This document shows, piece after piece, positions 46,223 to 55,200 of a stretch of DNA of 64,000 nt. The DNA is from Arthrobacter nitrophenolicus. Its GTDB lineage: Bacteria; Actinomycetota; Actinomycetes; Actinomycetales; Micrococcaceae. Positions within the stretch are counted from its first letter, which is position 1. Each line of letters begins with the position of its first letter. The DNA lies in assembly GCF_000332815.1 (NCBI RefSeq), contig NZ_AOFD01000014.1, positions 1 through 64,000 on the forward strand, written 5' to 3'. Below the pieces are notes generated by a model. The model saw only the letters and a list, made by a program, of their open reading frames with translations. It did no database searches and was not told the DNA's origin. The translations under genes and the position numbers were made by a program.

Positions 46223-47292
46223 TGCGTACCGTGGCCGAACTTCCGGCGGCGGGTCCCGCCGTCGTCGCCCATGCTGCAGGCGACCTGCGCATTGAAAGCA
46301 TCCCGCTGCCGGCGGCCCGTCCCGACCAGGCAGTGGTGGAGATCGCCTACGGCGGCATCTGCGGCTCCGATCTGCACTACTGGCTGCACGGCGCGGCCGG
46401 GGAATCGGTCCTGAAGGCCCCGATGGTGCTGGGGCACGAGATCGTGGGGACGGTCATCCGTGCGGCAGCTGACGGATCCGGACCGGCGGAGGGCGCACCG
46501 GTCGCCGTGCACCCGGCCACGCCCGGGCCGGGAGACGGTCCTGCCTACGCCAGGTATCCGGACGACCGGCCCAACCTGTCCCCCGGCTGCACCTATCTTG
46601 GGAGTGCCGCGCGGTTCCCGCATACGGACGGGGCCTTCAGCAGGTACGCCACCTTGCCGTCGCGGATGCTGCGGGTCCTGCCGGCGGGACTGGACCTGAA
46701 GACGGCGGCGCTGGTCGAGCCGGCCAGCGTGGCCTGGCATGCCGTGGCCCGCGCCGGTGACGTCAGGGGCAAGACTGCCCTGGTGGTGGGCTGCGGCCCG
46801 ATCGGCACACTGACCGTTGCCGTCCTCAAGCGCGCGGGCGCGGCCCGGATCGTGGCGACGGACCTGCACCGGAAACCCCTGGAAATCGCCCGGGCAGTGG
46901 GTGCGGACGAGGTGCTGGAAGCAAGCGACGCTGAAGCACTGGCTGCGGTTGAGGCCGACGTCGTCATCGAGTCCTCCGGCTCCCACCACGGACTGGCGAC
47001 GGCCATCAAGGCAGCGGTCCGCGGCGGAAAGGTGGTGATGGTCGGCCTGCTGCCGTCCGGACCGCAGCCTGTCCTGATTTCACTGGCCATCACGCGGGAA
47101 CTGGAACTGCTGGGCTCGTTCAGGTTCAATGACGAGATCGACCAGGTCGTCACTGCGCTGGCCGACGGGTCCCTGTTCGTGGATCCGGTGGTCACCCACG
47201 TCTTCCCGCTGGAACGCGGCCTCGAAGCTTTCGAAACGGCCAGGAACTCGGCCGAGTCCGGGAAGGTCCTGCTCGACTTTGCCGGCGCGTAG
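46222..47292 (+). CDS. idnD: L-idonate 5-dehydrogenase-like zinc-family alcohol dehydrogenase
   Basis: 356 residues, MDR family. Catalytic-zinc residues Cys in YGGICGSDLHYWLHGAAGES and His-Glu in LGHEIVGTVI. NAD fold ALVVGCGPIGTLTVAVLKRA (about 181-200). GSAARFPHTDGAFSRYATLP and ELELLGSFRFNDEID match IdnD. The structural-zinc loop, which has four cysteines in E. coli IdnD, is replaced by a Gly/Pro-rich segment with only one Cys (about 92-120), so the structural zinc is probably absent. Would oxidise L-idonate to 5-ketogluconate for IdnO. Its start overlaps the idnO stop. Confidence 0.85.
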   Translation: MRTVAELPAAGPAVVAHAAGDLRIESIPLPAARPDQAVVEIAYGGICGSDLHYWLHGAAGESVLKAPMVLGHEIVGTVIRAAADGSGPAEGAPVAVHPATPGPGDGPAYARYPDDRPNLSPGCTYLGSAARFPHTDGAFSRYATLPSRMLRVLPAGLDLKTAALVEPASVAWHAVARAGDVRGKTALVVGCGPIGTLTVAVLKRAGAARIVATDLHRKPLEIARAVGADEVLEASDAEALAAVEADVVIESSGSHHGLATAIKAAVRGGKVVMVGLLPSGPQPVLISLAITRELELLGSFRFNDEIDQVVTALADGSLFVDPVVTHVFPLERGLEAFETARNSAESGKVLLDFAGA

Positions 47293-47320
47293 GGGTATCC
47301 CCTCGCTTGCGTGGAGGTTC

Positions 47321-48232
47321 TCAGGTCTCAGTGAAAGCGCCGTTGCGCTGAGCAAGGGTCCGGAAGATTCCTGTGTGGTCAAGGGCGCCGTCGCCCCGCT
47401 CGACCATATCCTCGAAAAGATCCTGGATTACCGAGCTCAGCGGTAGCTCCAGGTGTGCTGTTCTGGCCGCTCCGAGCACGAAGTTGAGGTCCTTCAGCTG
47501 GTTTCGGGCGCTGCCGCCACCTGTGAAGTCGCCGTCAATCCATCTGTGCCCTTTTTGGCGCAGTACTTCGGAGTCGGCCAGCCCACCCCGAAGCAGTTCA
47601 AGCATCACCGATGGATCCAGTCCCCCGCCGCGCGCGAGAAGCATAGCTTCGGAAACTGCCGTGACCGTGCCGGCGACCACGACCTGGTTGCAGGCCTTGG
47701 CCAGTGCGCCCGAACCCCCGGAACCCATGTGCCGGATGGTGCTGCCCACCAACTCGAACACCGGGACGACCGAGCTGAACGTGTCCGCGTCCCCGCCCAC
47801 CATGATGCTCAGGGTGCCGTTTTCGGCGCCCACGGTGCCGCCACTGACGGGGGCGTCAAGGACTCGGACCCCATGTTCGCGAAGCATCCGTTCGCCAAAT
47901 GCCGCCACTGCCCCCGGCGAGACTGTCCCGTGCACGACGAGTATGGGCCGGGAAATGCCCCTTGCTGTCCATCCGGCTATCAGGCCCTCTTCTCCCGGAA
48001 GCAGCGATTCGACGTGGTTTAGGTCCGGCAGCACGGTGAGAACTATGTCGGCAGCCGCCTCACGAGGTGAGGCCGCAACGCGGACGCCCAGGCCAACCAA
48101 GGCCTCCGCCTTTGAAGCTGTCCGGTTCCAGACTGTCAACTCGCCGTAGCCCTTCAGCAGCCGCCGCGCCATGGGTTCGCCCATCGGCCCTAGTCCCATC
48201 AGGGCAAGTGCTGGGCGGTCAGGTTCAGGCAT
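47321..48232 (-). CDS. NAD(P)-dependent beta-hydroxyacid dehydrogenase (second paralogue)
   Basis: 303 residues with the same layout as the gene at 44478: NAD fold LALMGLGPMGEPMARRLLKG, DAPVSGGTVGAENGTLSIMV, catalytic Lys in GALAKACNQVVVAGTVTAVS, and NQLKDLNFVLGAARTA. The two are related but clearly diverged, so not a recent duplication. Downstream of dctM by 43 bases, in the same direction, and probably the last gene of the TRAP operon; it converges with idnD. Confidence 0.87.
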   Translation of the reverse strand: MPEPDRPALALMGLGPMGEPMARRLLKGYGELTVWNRTASKAEALVGLGVRVAASPREAAADIVLTVLPDLNHVESLLPGEEGLIAGWTARGISRPILVVHGTVSPGAVAAFGERMLREHGVRVLDAPVSGGTVGAENGTLSIMVGGDADTFSSVVPVFELVGSTIRHMGSGGSGALAKACNQVVVAGTVTAVSEAMLLARGGGLDPSVMLELLRGGLADSEVLRQKGHRWIDGDFTGGGSARNQLKDLNFVLGAARTAHLELPLSSVIQDLFEDMVERGDGALDHTGIFRTLAQRNGAFTET

Positions 48233-48275
48233 TGGGATCCTTTAGTGAATGGGGTTAGCGAACTGAGGGAAGGCG

Positions 48276-49553
48276 TTACTGGTTGGCCAGGAGATTGGAT
48301 GGCCACAGGATAAGTTGCGGGAAGATGGCCAGCATGACGACGGCAACCACCATGACCACGTAGAGCGGCACCGCGGCCTTCACAATCTTTTCCATCGGCA
48401 GCCCGCTGACATAGGACGCCGCGAACAGGCAGACGCCGACAGGCGGCACGACCAGTCCGACGGCAAGGGCGGCAACGAGGAAGACGACGAAGTGGATGGG
48501 ATCCACACCGGAAGACACAGCCGCGGGCATGAGCACCGGTGTGCACAGCAGGATGGCTGCGACTTTGTCCATCACAGTTCCGATGATGATCAGGATCATG
48601 CCGATCAGCAGCATGACGATGGTGGGGTCAGTACTGACGCTCAACAGCCAGCTGCTGACCTTCGCCGGCAGCCCGTCAATGGTGAAGATGTAAGAGGCGA
48701 CGCCGGCGATCATGGCGATGAGCAGGATAGTGCCGGTGGTGAGGCCGGCGTCCACGATCATCTTGGGCATCTGGCGCCACTTCATGTCCCGGTAGACGTA
48801 GATGCCGACCAACAGGCTGTAGAAGACGGCGACGGCGGCCGCCTCCGTGGGGGTGACGAGCCCGCTGAACATGCCTACCAGGATGATCACTGGGCCGCCC
48901 ATGGCAGGGATTCCCTCGAGGACGATCCTAAGGCCCTTCTTGAAAGGCGTCCTTGAGACCTCGCCGTAACCGTGACGTGCTGACAGGAAGAAGTTCACAA
49001 GCATCAGGACGATGATCAGGACAACGGACGGGCCAAATCCTCCTGCCAGGGCGGCGCCTACCGAGACGTTCGCTGTGGAAGCGGCGATGATCATAAGGAT
49101 GCTCGGCGGTATCAGTGAGGACAGGGTGGCCGTGACCATGGTCATCGCTGCCGCGTAAGGCCTCGGGTATTTATGGTCAGTCATGGCTTTGATCTCGATC
49201 TTGCCAAGGCTGACGATGTCGGCGACTGAGGAACCGGAGATGCCGCCGAAGACCGCGCTCGATGCGATGTTCACCTGGCCAAGGCCGCCACGGAAGCGGC
49301 CGAAGATGACTTCGGCGCCACGGAAGATGCGATCCGAAATACCCCCTCCGGACATGAGGTTGCCGGCCAGGACGAACAAGGGGACAGCAACCAGCAGGAA
49401 GCTGTTCATGGAGCTCATCATGGACTGCGGCAACAGTTCGAGGGGAATATCGAAGATCAGCAGCGTGGCGATGACGCCGATGCCGAGTGAGACTGAGAGC
49501 GGAACGCCCAGCAGCAGCAGGAGGAGGAAAATCCCCAGCAGGGTCAGGCTCAT
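48276..49553 (-). CDS. dctM: TRAP transporter large permease (DctM type)
   Basis: 425 residues with about 12 helices; typical start SLTLLGIFLLLLLLGVPLSV and the conserved region IFGGISGSS-like (SSAVFGGISGSSVADIVSLG), then IPPSILMIIAASTANVSVGA. Forms the Na+-coupled channel with DctQ. Overlaps dctQ by 4 bases. TRAP systems take up organic and sugar acids. Confidence 0.95.
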   Translation of the reverse strand: MSLTLLGIFLLLLLLGVPLSVSLGIGVIATLLIFDIPLELLPQSMMSSMNSFLLVAVPLFVLAGNLMSGGGISDRIFRGAEVIFGRFRGGLGQVNIASSAVFGGISGSSVADIVSLGKIEIKAMTDHKYPRPYAAAMTMVTATLSSLIPPSILMIIAASTANVSVGAALAGGFGPSVVLIIVLMLVNFFLSARHGYGEVSRTPFKKGLRIVLEGIPAMGGPVIILVGMFSGLVTPTEAAAVAVFYSLLVGIYVYRDMKWRQMPKMIVDAGLTTGTILLIAMIAGVASYIFTIDGLPAKVSSWLLSVSTDPTIVMLLIGMILIIIGTVMDKVAAILLCTPVLMPAAVSSGVDPIHFVVFLVAALAVGLVVPPVGVCLFAASYVSGLPMEKIVKAAVPLYVVMVVAVVMLAIFPQLILWPSNLLANQ

Positions 49554-50164
49554 GATGCGATCATCTCTCCTTTGAGGATCCTCTTACGCATATACGGGGA
49601 GAAGTAGACGGTCGTGATGTGGGCGACGATGGCGAGTGCCGCGCTGATCACAAGGGGCAGGGTTACCAGGAACATCTTGAGTCCCAGGGCAGGACTGGAC
49701 TCTCCAGCGGAGTATTGCTGCAGCATCAGTTCCCACGTCTTGTAGATCAGGACACTGAAGAAGACGGTCCCGCAGACGGCGTAGAGATGCATGCTGACCT
49801 TTTTAAGCCAGGCTGGTCCCCACGCCACAACGAAGTTCACCCGCGGGTGCACGGCAGCCCGGAAGCCTGCTGCCATCCCCAGGAAGGTGGTGTCCATGAA
49901 CAGGAAACGGGTCAGTTCCTCGGTCCACGACAGCGAGGCTCCCATCTGCCGGCTGACCATTTGGGCAGCAAGGCTGAGCAGCATCGCGCAGATGCCGACG
50001 AAGAGGAGAGCATCCACGGCCTTCCAGATCAGACCATGAGGTTCCGAGACGTCGCTGACCGGAACCACCTGGATGCTATCTTCGGCCGCCTGGTGTTCGG
50101 CCCCCCGGACTGGGGTGGTCCCATCATCATGCACTGAACTTGTCTCCTGCACTGGACCCGTCAT
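49550..50164 (-). CDS. dctQ: TRAP transporter small permease (DctQ type)
   Basis: 204 residues. Four helices in the C-terminal 150 residues with the family motif SWTEELTRFLFMDTTFLGMA. The first 55 residues form an acidic hydrophilic extension (EAPHQ-rich), longer than usual. ATG 50164 taken because the dctP stop ends two bases upstream; an earlier start would lie within dctP. Confidence 0.92.
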   Translation of the reverse strand: MTGPVQETSSVHDDGTTPVRGAEHQAAEDSIQVVPVSDVSEPHGLIWKAVDALLFVGICAMLLSLAAQMVSRQMGASLSWTEELTRFLFMDTTFLGMAAGFRAAVHPRVNFVVAWGPAWLKKVSMHLYAVCGTVFFSVLIYKTWELMLQQYSAGESSPALGLKMFLVTLPLVISAALAIVAHITTVYFSPYMRKRILKGEMIAS

Positions 50165-50165
50165 C

Positions 50166-51188
50166 TTAACGTCCGAGGAATTCGAGGCTTGACTGGACGA
50201 ATTCCTTGCCAACCTTGCCCTCAAGCTCGGGGTAAACCTTCTGTGCCGCCGCCTGGAACTCTTCCCGTGCTTCGGGCGTCAGCTCGTTGATCTTCACGCC
50301 TTCGCCCTTCAGCTTGTCGAGGGTCTTGGTGGCTTCGTCGTTGTCGTACTTTGTCTTGAAATCAGCGGTCTCGTCTGCAGCTTCCTGCAGGACCTTCCGG
50401 GTGTCCTCATCGAAGGAGTCCCACTTTTTCTTGCTGAACCCGAGGACGAGCCCGTCGGAGATGTGGCCCGTCAAGGAGAGGTAGTCCTGGACTTCGAAGA
50501 ACTTGTTGTTGACTGGTACTTCCAGAGGGTTTTCCTGGCCGTCGATAGTGCCGAGCTGCAGGGCGGTGTAAACCTCTTTGAAGTCCATCGGCGTCGGGTT
50601 GGCGCCCAGTGAGCCAAAGAACTTAACCCAGAGGTCATTCTGCGGTACGCGGAGCTTCAGGTCCTTGAAGTCCTCGGGCTGGGTGATGGGGCGCATCGAG
50701 TTGGTGGTGTGCCGGGGGGTACGGGTCAGCATGGACACGCCCTTGATGCCCAGCTTGTCCAGTGAGCCCAGCAGTTCCTTGCCCGGCTCGCCTTCAAAGT
50801 ACTTGGTGACCTCCTCCGAGTCCTTGAAGAGATAGGGAAGGCTGACGGCGTTCATCTTCGGCTCGAAGGACGCGTACACCGAGGTCGACATGATGGTGGA
50901 GTCCAGCGTGCCGTTTCCAAGCAGGTTGACGGCGGCGTTCTGGTCTCCGCCGAAGAGGGTGCCGTCGGGGAACGTCTCGACCTTGACCTTGCCGTCGCTC
51001 AGCTCGGCAACCTTGTCGGCGAAGTGCTTTGCGCTCACGCCCATGGAAGAGGTTGCTGGGTCGCCGATGCCGAGGCGGATCGTGGTGCTGGCCGCGCCGG
51101 CACCCGGGGCCCCGCCGCAACCGGTGAGGGCAGTAGTAACGGTGAGTGCAACGGCCGCAGCTGCGGCGGCCAGGATGCGCTTTGGCAT
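50166..51188 (-). CDS. dctP: TRAP transporter solute-binding lipoprotein (DctP type)
   Basis: 340 residues. Lipoprotein signal peptide with lipobox LTGC (about 21-24), then a DctP domain: LKLRVPQNDLWVKFFGSLGANPTPM with the substrate-clamping Arg, and VYTALQLGTIDGQENPLEVP. Captures the substrate outside the membrane. First gene of the TRAP operon; the LacI-type operator A lies about 210 bases upstream. Substrate probably a sugar acid (inferred from idonate/gluconate genes nearby). Confidence 0.93.
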   Translation of the reverse strand: MPKRILAAAAAAVALTVTTALTGCGGAPGAGAASTTIRLGIGDPATSSMGVSAKHFADKVAELSDGKVKVETFPDGTLFGGDQNAAVNLLGNGTLDSTIMSTSVYASFEPKMNAVSLPYLFKDSEEVTKYFEGEPGKELLGSLDKLGIKGVSMLTRTPRHTTNSMRPITQPEDFKDLKLRVPQNDLWVKFFGSLGANPTPMDFKEVYTALQLGTIDGQENPLEVPVNNKFFEVQDYLSLTGHISDGLVLGFSKKKWDSFDEDTRKVLQEAADETADFKTKYDNDEATKTLDKLKGEGVKINELTPEAREEFQAAAQKVYPELEGKVGKEFVQSSLEFLGR

Positions 51189-51396
51189 CTGATTCTCCTT
51201 TGAATACTTGCTGGTTCCTGACCTAGGGGGACAGGGTACTGATGCTTTGACGGCGGTAATTGCGGCGTACTGGGCTGTGCAGATATGGCCGAGAACTGCT
51301 CTTGCTGCTCTCTCGTCCCGCGTGCCCAGCGCCTTCCAGATAGAAGTCAGGCGTGCAGGTGCACGCTTGCAGACCAGGATGGAAGATCGTGGTACC

Positions 51397-51415
51397 AGTG
51401 GAACCGGTACACTTT
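51397..51415. promoter_or_regulatory. LacI-type operator A (TRAP operon)
   Basis: agtggaaccggtacacttt, centred on the palindromic core accggt. The exact reverse complement of all 19 bases occurs at 52581-52599. It lies between the end of lacI and the start of dctP, in its 281-base promoter region. Confidence 0.8.
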
Positions 51416-51469
51416 TTTACCATAGGCCCGGCGCTGCTGTAAACCATTCAGGAGCGGATGCCCGTTTGG

Positions 51470-52498
51470 TTACTTCGATAACTGCAGCCGGGCAACGCTG
51501 GACCGCTCAACCAGTTCGGCGGCTACGCGGATGACGTTGCGTTTTTCCGACGTCTTGCCCTGCGTGTTGGACAACGCGAGCTGCACGGAATGACGGGCGA
51601 GCAGATCTATGGGCTGTTTGACGATCGTCAGGGCCGGGGTCATGAGTTCGGTCCAGGGTGAATCTTCGAAGACGATGACGGACAGCCTCCCGGGAATGTC
51701 GATCCCGGCATGGGAAAGGCGCCGCAGAACTTCGGTTACCTGGGCAGTGTTTGCCACCACCAAAGCGGTGGGCGGCTCTTCGATATTGAGCAGCGCCGAC
51801 GCGGCGTCTCCCCCGGCAGGGCCGCGGAACGCGGCATGCCGTATCAGGAGCTCATCCGGCTCCAAGCCGGCCGTCTCCAGGGCTTGCCGATAGCCGGCAA
51901 TCCGGTCCCTTCCGGTAGTGGAGGAAGCCGGCCCGGAGATGATTCCGATGCGCCGGTGGCCGTGGGCTGCAAGAAGGGCCGTTGCAGCCCGGGCGGATTC
52001 GAAGTTATCGATGCTGACAACGTCAACCTCGGGAAGCGAAGGAATTGACCGGTCGACAAAGACCACCTCAGTTCCCAGATCCTGGAGCTGCTTCCAGGTG
52101 GCAAGGTTGTTGCCGGTCGGGGTCGCAATAATCCCACTGACCCTGCGTTCGATTAATGTCGCCAGACGTTCTGACTCCAGCTGGTCATCCTCCTGCGTGG
52201 TCATCAGCAGCACCTGGATTCCGCGGGAGTGCGCCTCCTGCACCACCCGGTCGGCGAGCCGGGCAAAAAAGGGGTTGGAGACATCGGCGAGCAGCAGCCC
52301 CAGCGTTGTGGGCGGGCCGTACTTGAGCTCCCTGGCTGCCGTGCGGGGGTGATAACCAAGGTTCTTCATCACCTCGTTTACTCTCCCGCGCGTGGCCGCG
52401 GCGACCGGGCCCGAACCCGGATTCAGCACCCGGGAGACGACCGCAACGGACACCCCGGCCGCCTGGGCAACATCGCGGATGGTCGGTTGTTTCTGCAC
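51470..52498 (-). CDS. LacI family transcriptional regulator
   Basis: 342 residues. N-terminal LacI helix-turn-helix (TIRDVAQAAGVSVAVVSRVL, about 6-25) with hinge around NLGYHPRTAARELK, and a periplasmic-binding-like sugar domain (about 60-335; LLLADVSNPFFARLADRVVQ). Flanked on both sides by an identical operator, so it very likely controls the TRAP operon, itself, and the divergent SAF-type oxidoreductase operon. Similar architecture to GntR/IdnR regulators of gluconate and idonate genes. Confidence 0.92.
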   Translation of the reverse strand: MQKQPTIRDVAQAAGVSVAVVSRVLNPGSGPVAAATRGRVNEVMKNLGYHPRTAARELKYGPPTTLGLLLADVSNPFFARLADRVVQEAHSRGIQVLLMTTQEDDQLESERLATLIERRVSGIIATPTGNNLATWKQLQDLGTEVVFVDRSIPSLPEVDVVSIDNFESARAATALLAAHGHRRIGIISGPASSTTGRDRIAGYRQALETAGLEPDELLIRHAAFRGPAGGDAASALLNIEEPPTALVVANTAQVTEVLRRLSHAGIDIPGRLSVIVFEDSPWTELMTPALTIVKQPIDLLARHSVQLALSNTQGKTSEKRNVIRVAAELVERSSVARLQLSK

Positions 52499-52580
52499 GC
52501 CTACTCCTTGCCTGGCACTTCCTGGACACCTGGAACCTTTTCAGCCTAGGGCTTGACGGTGAGCCCGCGCCTGTGACATA

Positions 52581-52599
52581 AAAGTGTACCGGTTCCACT
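52581..52599. promoter_or_regulatory. LacI-type operator B (lacI / oxidoreductase operon)
   Basis: aaagtgtaccggttccact, identical as a reverse complement to operator A. Located between the divergent lacI (start 52498) and oxidoreductase (start 52754) genes. Confidence 0.8.
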
Positions 52600-52753
52600 T
52601 ATTTTACCTTAGTTCGGTCCCGCTTAGTTCTGCAGCCCATTACCCAATGGCGGCGAGGCGCAAGGTGAAAAGCAGAGCCCCCACAGCTGCGGTTGATCAC
52701 AGACCAGCCCGCATCCCTTCCGGAACAGCGCCGTATCCCTTGAAAGGCAACCC

Positions 52754-54109
52754 ATGAACCTGCACCACCTCCTGACCCAGCGCGAAGCCGACGGAGAGCC
52801 CATCCGGGTCGGCCTGATCGGCGCCGGACGCTACGGGACGATGTACCTGGCCCAGGCAAACAACATTCCGGGTATCCACGTCGTCGCCATCGCCGACATC
52901 AACGTCAAGCGCGCCGAAGGTGCTTTCGAACTCGTTGGATGGCCCAAAGACCAGATCGCCCCGGACATCGCAACCGCCCTCAGGGACCGCTCAACCGCGA
53001 TTGTGGCCAACGCCGACGAGCTTTTCGACGTCGACATCGACATCATCGTCGAAGCCACCGGTAACCCCATCGTTGGCGTCAAGCACGCGCTGCGCGCCAT
53101 CGACACGAAAAAGCACATCATCATGGTCACCGTCGAAGCCGACGCCCTGGCAGGGCCCGCACTTGCCAAGCGGGCAGAAGCAGCCGGCGTTGTCTACTCA
53201 ATGGCATACGGCGACCAGCCGGCGCTCATCATGGAACTCGTCGACTGGGCCCGCACCAGCGGATTCGACGTCGTCTGCGCCGGCAAGGGCGCCAAATTCC
53301 TCGAGCACTACCACGAGATGAACCCCGACAACGTCTGGGAAAACTGGGAATTCTCCAAGGAACTCACCGACTCCGGGCAGCTGAACCCCAACATGCACAC
53401 CTCCTTCCGCGACGGCACCAAGGCCGCCATCGAAATGGCCGCCGTCGCCAACGCGGCAGGACTGGTGCCCTCTGACACCGGCCTGACGTTCACACCAGGA
53501 GACGTTGAGGAAATTGCCACAATCTGCCGCCCCGCCGACGTCGGAGGAGCCCTCGCGCACGAAGGGACCGTCGACGTCATGTCCAGCGTCAACCGCGACG
53601 GCACCTGGATCCCCCACAACACCCAGGAAGGCGTCTTCGTCGTCGTGAAGGCAACGAACGCCTACGTCTCCGGCTGCTTCAACGAATACCCCTGGCACCC
53701 GGACCCCACCGGCCAGTACGCCGCCCTGTACCGCCCCTACCACTATGTCGGCCTGGAACTGAACGTATCAATAGCCAACGCCGTCCTCCGCGGGATCCCC
53801 ACGGGTTCGCCCACCGGCTTCTTCGGCGACGTTGTCGCCACCGCCAAGAAAGACCTCAAAGCCGGTGAATTCCTTGACGGCGAAGGCGGATACACCGTCT
53901 GGGGCCAACTCGTTTCCGCGAAGCACTCCGTCACCACCGGCGCCCTGCCGGTTGCGCTGGCCCACCACGTGGAACTTCGCAATGACGTACCCAAGGGCGG
54001 CATCGTCCGCTGGGAAGACGTCATCATGGACGACTCGCTCGCCCAGGCCCTCGAACTGCGTCGCGAAACCGAGGCCCTTGCCCTCGAGGAAAACCTCGCC
54101 CGCAGCTAA
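52754..54109 (+). CDS. Homoserine-dehydrogenase-like oxidoreductase with SAF domain
   Basis: 451 residues. Rossmann domain with VGLIGAGRYGTMYLAQANNI (about 19-38) and IDIIVEATGNPIVGVKHALR; a middle domain with GTKAAIEMAAVANAAGLVPS; a C-terminal SAF-type domain with GGYTVWGQLVSAKHSVTTGA. This is the COG4091-like group, which is only loosely related to homoserine dehydrogenase and whose members are mostly uncharacterised in catabolic loci. Governed by operator B, with an ABM protein, gluconokinase and aldehyde dehydrogenase downstream. Probably oxidises a sugar or sugar acid brought in by the TRAP system. Confidence 0.8.
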   Translation: MNLHHLLTQREADGEPIRVGLIGAGRYGTMYLAQANNIPGIHVVAIADINVKRAEGAFELVGWPKDQIAPDIATALRDRSTAIVANADELFDVDIDIIVEATGNPIVGVKHALRAIDTKKHIIMVTVEADALAGPALAKRAEAAGVVYSMAYGDQPALIMELVDWARTSGFDVVCAGKGAKFLEHYHEMNPDNVWENWEFSKELTDSGQLNPNMHTSFRDGTKAAIEMAAVANAAGLVPSDTGLTFTPGDVEEIATICRPADVGGALAHEGTVDVMSSVNRDGTWIPHNTQEGVFVVVKATNAYVSGCFNEYPWHPDPTGQYAALYRPYHYVGLELNVSIANAVLRGIPTGSPTGFFGDVVATAKKDLKAGEFLDGEGGYTVWGQLVSAKHSVTTGALPVALAHHVELRNDVPKGGIVRWEDVIMDDSLAQALELRRETEALALEENLARS

Positions 54110-54223
54110 GTCCGAAACACTCTGCAGACGTTCGGCGCGGACCCACGGACTTCAGCCGCCGGTCCGCGCCGCGTCCGCAAGCACCCTCCCGCGCCCACAC
54201 CCTCCTACTAGGAGACACCTCAT

Positions 54224-54535
54224 ATGACCATCGTCGTCACCGCTGCTTTCAGCCCGAAGGAAGGCGCCTTCGACCAGGTCGTCGCCGCCCTCTCTCCAGC
54301 AATCAGTGAAGTGCACCAGGAACCCGGCTGCCTGCTCTATGCGATACACGAAGCCCCAAACAACCAGATATTCATGATCGAAAAATGGGAATCAGCTGAG
54401 CTGCTCGACGCCCACGGCCAAGGTGAACCGGTCAAACGCCTGAACGCCTCCCTCGAAGGCCTGCTGGAAAAACCCGTCGTCGTGACCAGGCTCGTGCCAA
54501 TCCCCGCAGGAACAGCACAACAAGGAGCGCTGTAG
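54224..54535 (+). CDS. ABM-domain protein (putative quinol monooxygenase family)
   Basis: 103 residues; dimeric ferredoxin-like ABM fold, with TAAFSPKEGAFDQVVAALSP, EPGCLLYAIHEAPNNQIFMIEKWES and the closing strand. Relatives include YgiN and LsrG-type enzymes that act on small phosphosugar-like molecules, and others of unknown function. The stop overlaps the GTG of gluconokinase by one base. A hairpin (54134-54143 with 54161-54170) precedes it in the 114-base gap. Confidence 0.78.
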   Translation: MTIVVTAAFSPKEGAFDQVVAALSPAISEVHQEPGCLLYAIHEAPNNQIFMIEKWESAELLDAHGQGEPVKRLNASLEGLLEKPVVVTRLVPIPAGTAQQGAL

Positions 54536-55071
54536 TGAATAGCCCTATTGTTGTCATGGGCGTGTCGGGCGCGGGCAAGACTGAGGTAGGCACTGCCCTG
54601 GCAGCCCGGCTCGGGGCAACCTTCAAGGACGCTGACGACCTGCACCCCTTGCCGAACGTTCAAAAGATGGCAGCCGGCGTACCGCTCACCGATGAAGACA
54701 GATGGCCGTGGCTTCGCCTGGTCGGCGCAGAACTCGCGGGCGAACACGCTAACGGGATCGTGGTTGCCTGTTCGGCCCTCAAACGCGCCTACCGTGACGC
54801 TATCCGCGCAGCCGCCCCTTCCACCAGGTTCATCCTGTTAAAGGTCGAGCCTTCGGTATTGCAGCAGCGGTTGGTCCAGCGTCCAGGACACTTCATGCCT
54901 GCATCCCTTCTCACCTCACAGCTGGAGACACTTGAGGCCCTGGAAACGGCCGAAGCCGGAATGACCTTGATATCCGAAGGCGGCATTGAAGCGGTCACCG
55001 ATCAGATTCTCGCAAATCTCCGCCGAGGACATCTCGCAGTAAAGGCCGGTATCAATCAGAACGGAACATAA
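54535..55071 (+). CDS. gntK: Gluconokinase
   Basis: 178 residues. P-loop VMGVSGAGKTEVGTALA (about 7-23), FKDADDLHPLPNVQKMAAG (substrate loop), DEDRWPWLRLVGAEL and CSALKRAYRDAIRA, all hallmarks of GntK/IdnK. Phosphorylates gluconate to 6-phosphogluconate, the last step of the idonate route. GTG start overlapping the ABM gene stop. Confidence 0.93.
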   Translation: MNSPIVVMGVSGAGKTEVGTALAARLGATFKDADDLHPLPNVQKMAAGVPLTDEDRWPWLRLVGAELAGEHANGIVVACSALKRAYRDAIRAAAPSTRFILLKVEPSVLQQRLVQRPGHFMPASLLTSQLETLEALETAEAGMTLISEGGIEAVTDQILANLRRGHLAVKAGINQNGT

Positions 55072-55200
55072 GACCGTTCCTTCCACGCCAAGGGCCTTGC
55101 GCCAAAAGACAAGAGCGGAGCCGGGCCGCTACACCACACTGAGGGGTAACCCGCTACGCCGCCCGGCTGGCGTCCTTGCCTACTCGAAGTGGAGTAACCC

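Noticed and set aside
54134-54170. Hairpin between the SAF oxidoreductase and the ABM gene as a terminator
   Set aside because: 10-base GC stem with a 17-base loop and no T run, and the genes on both sides look co-transcribed; too weak to call.
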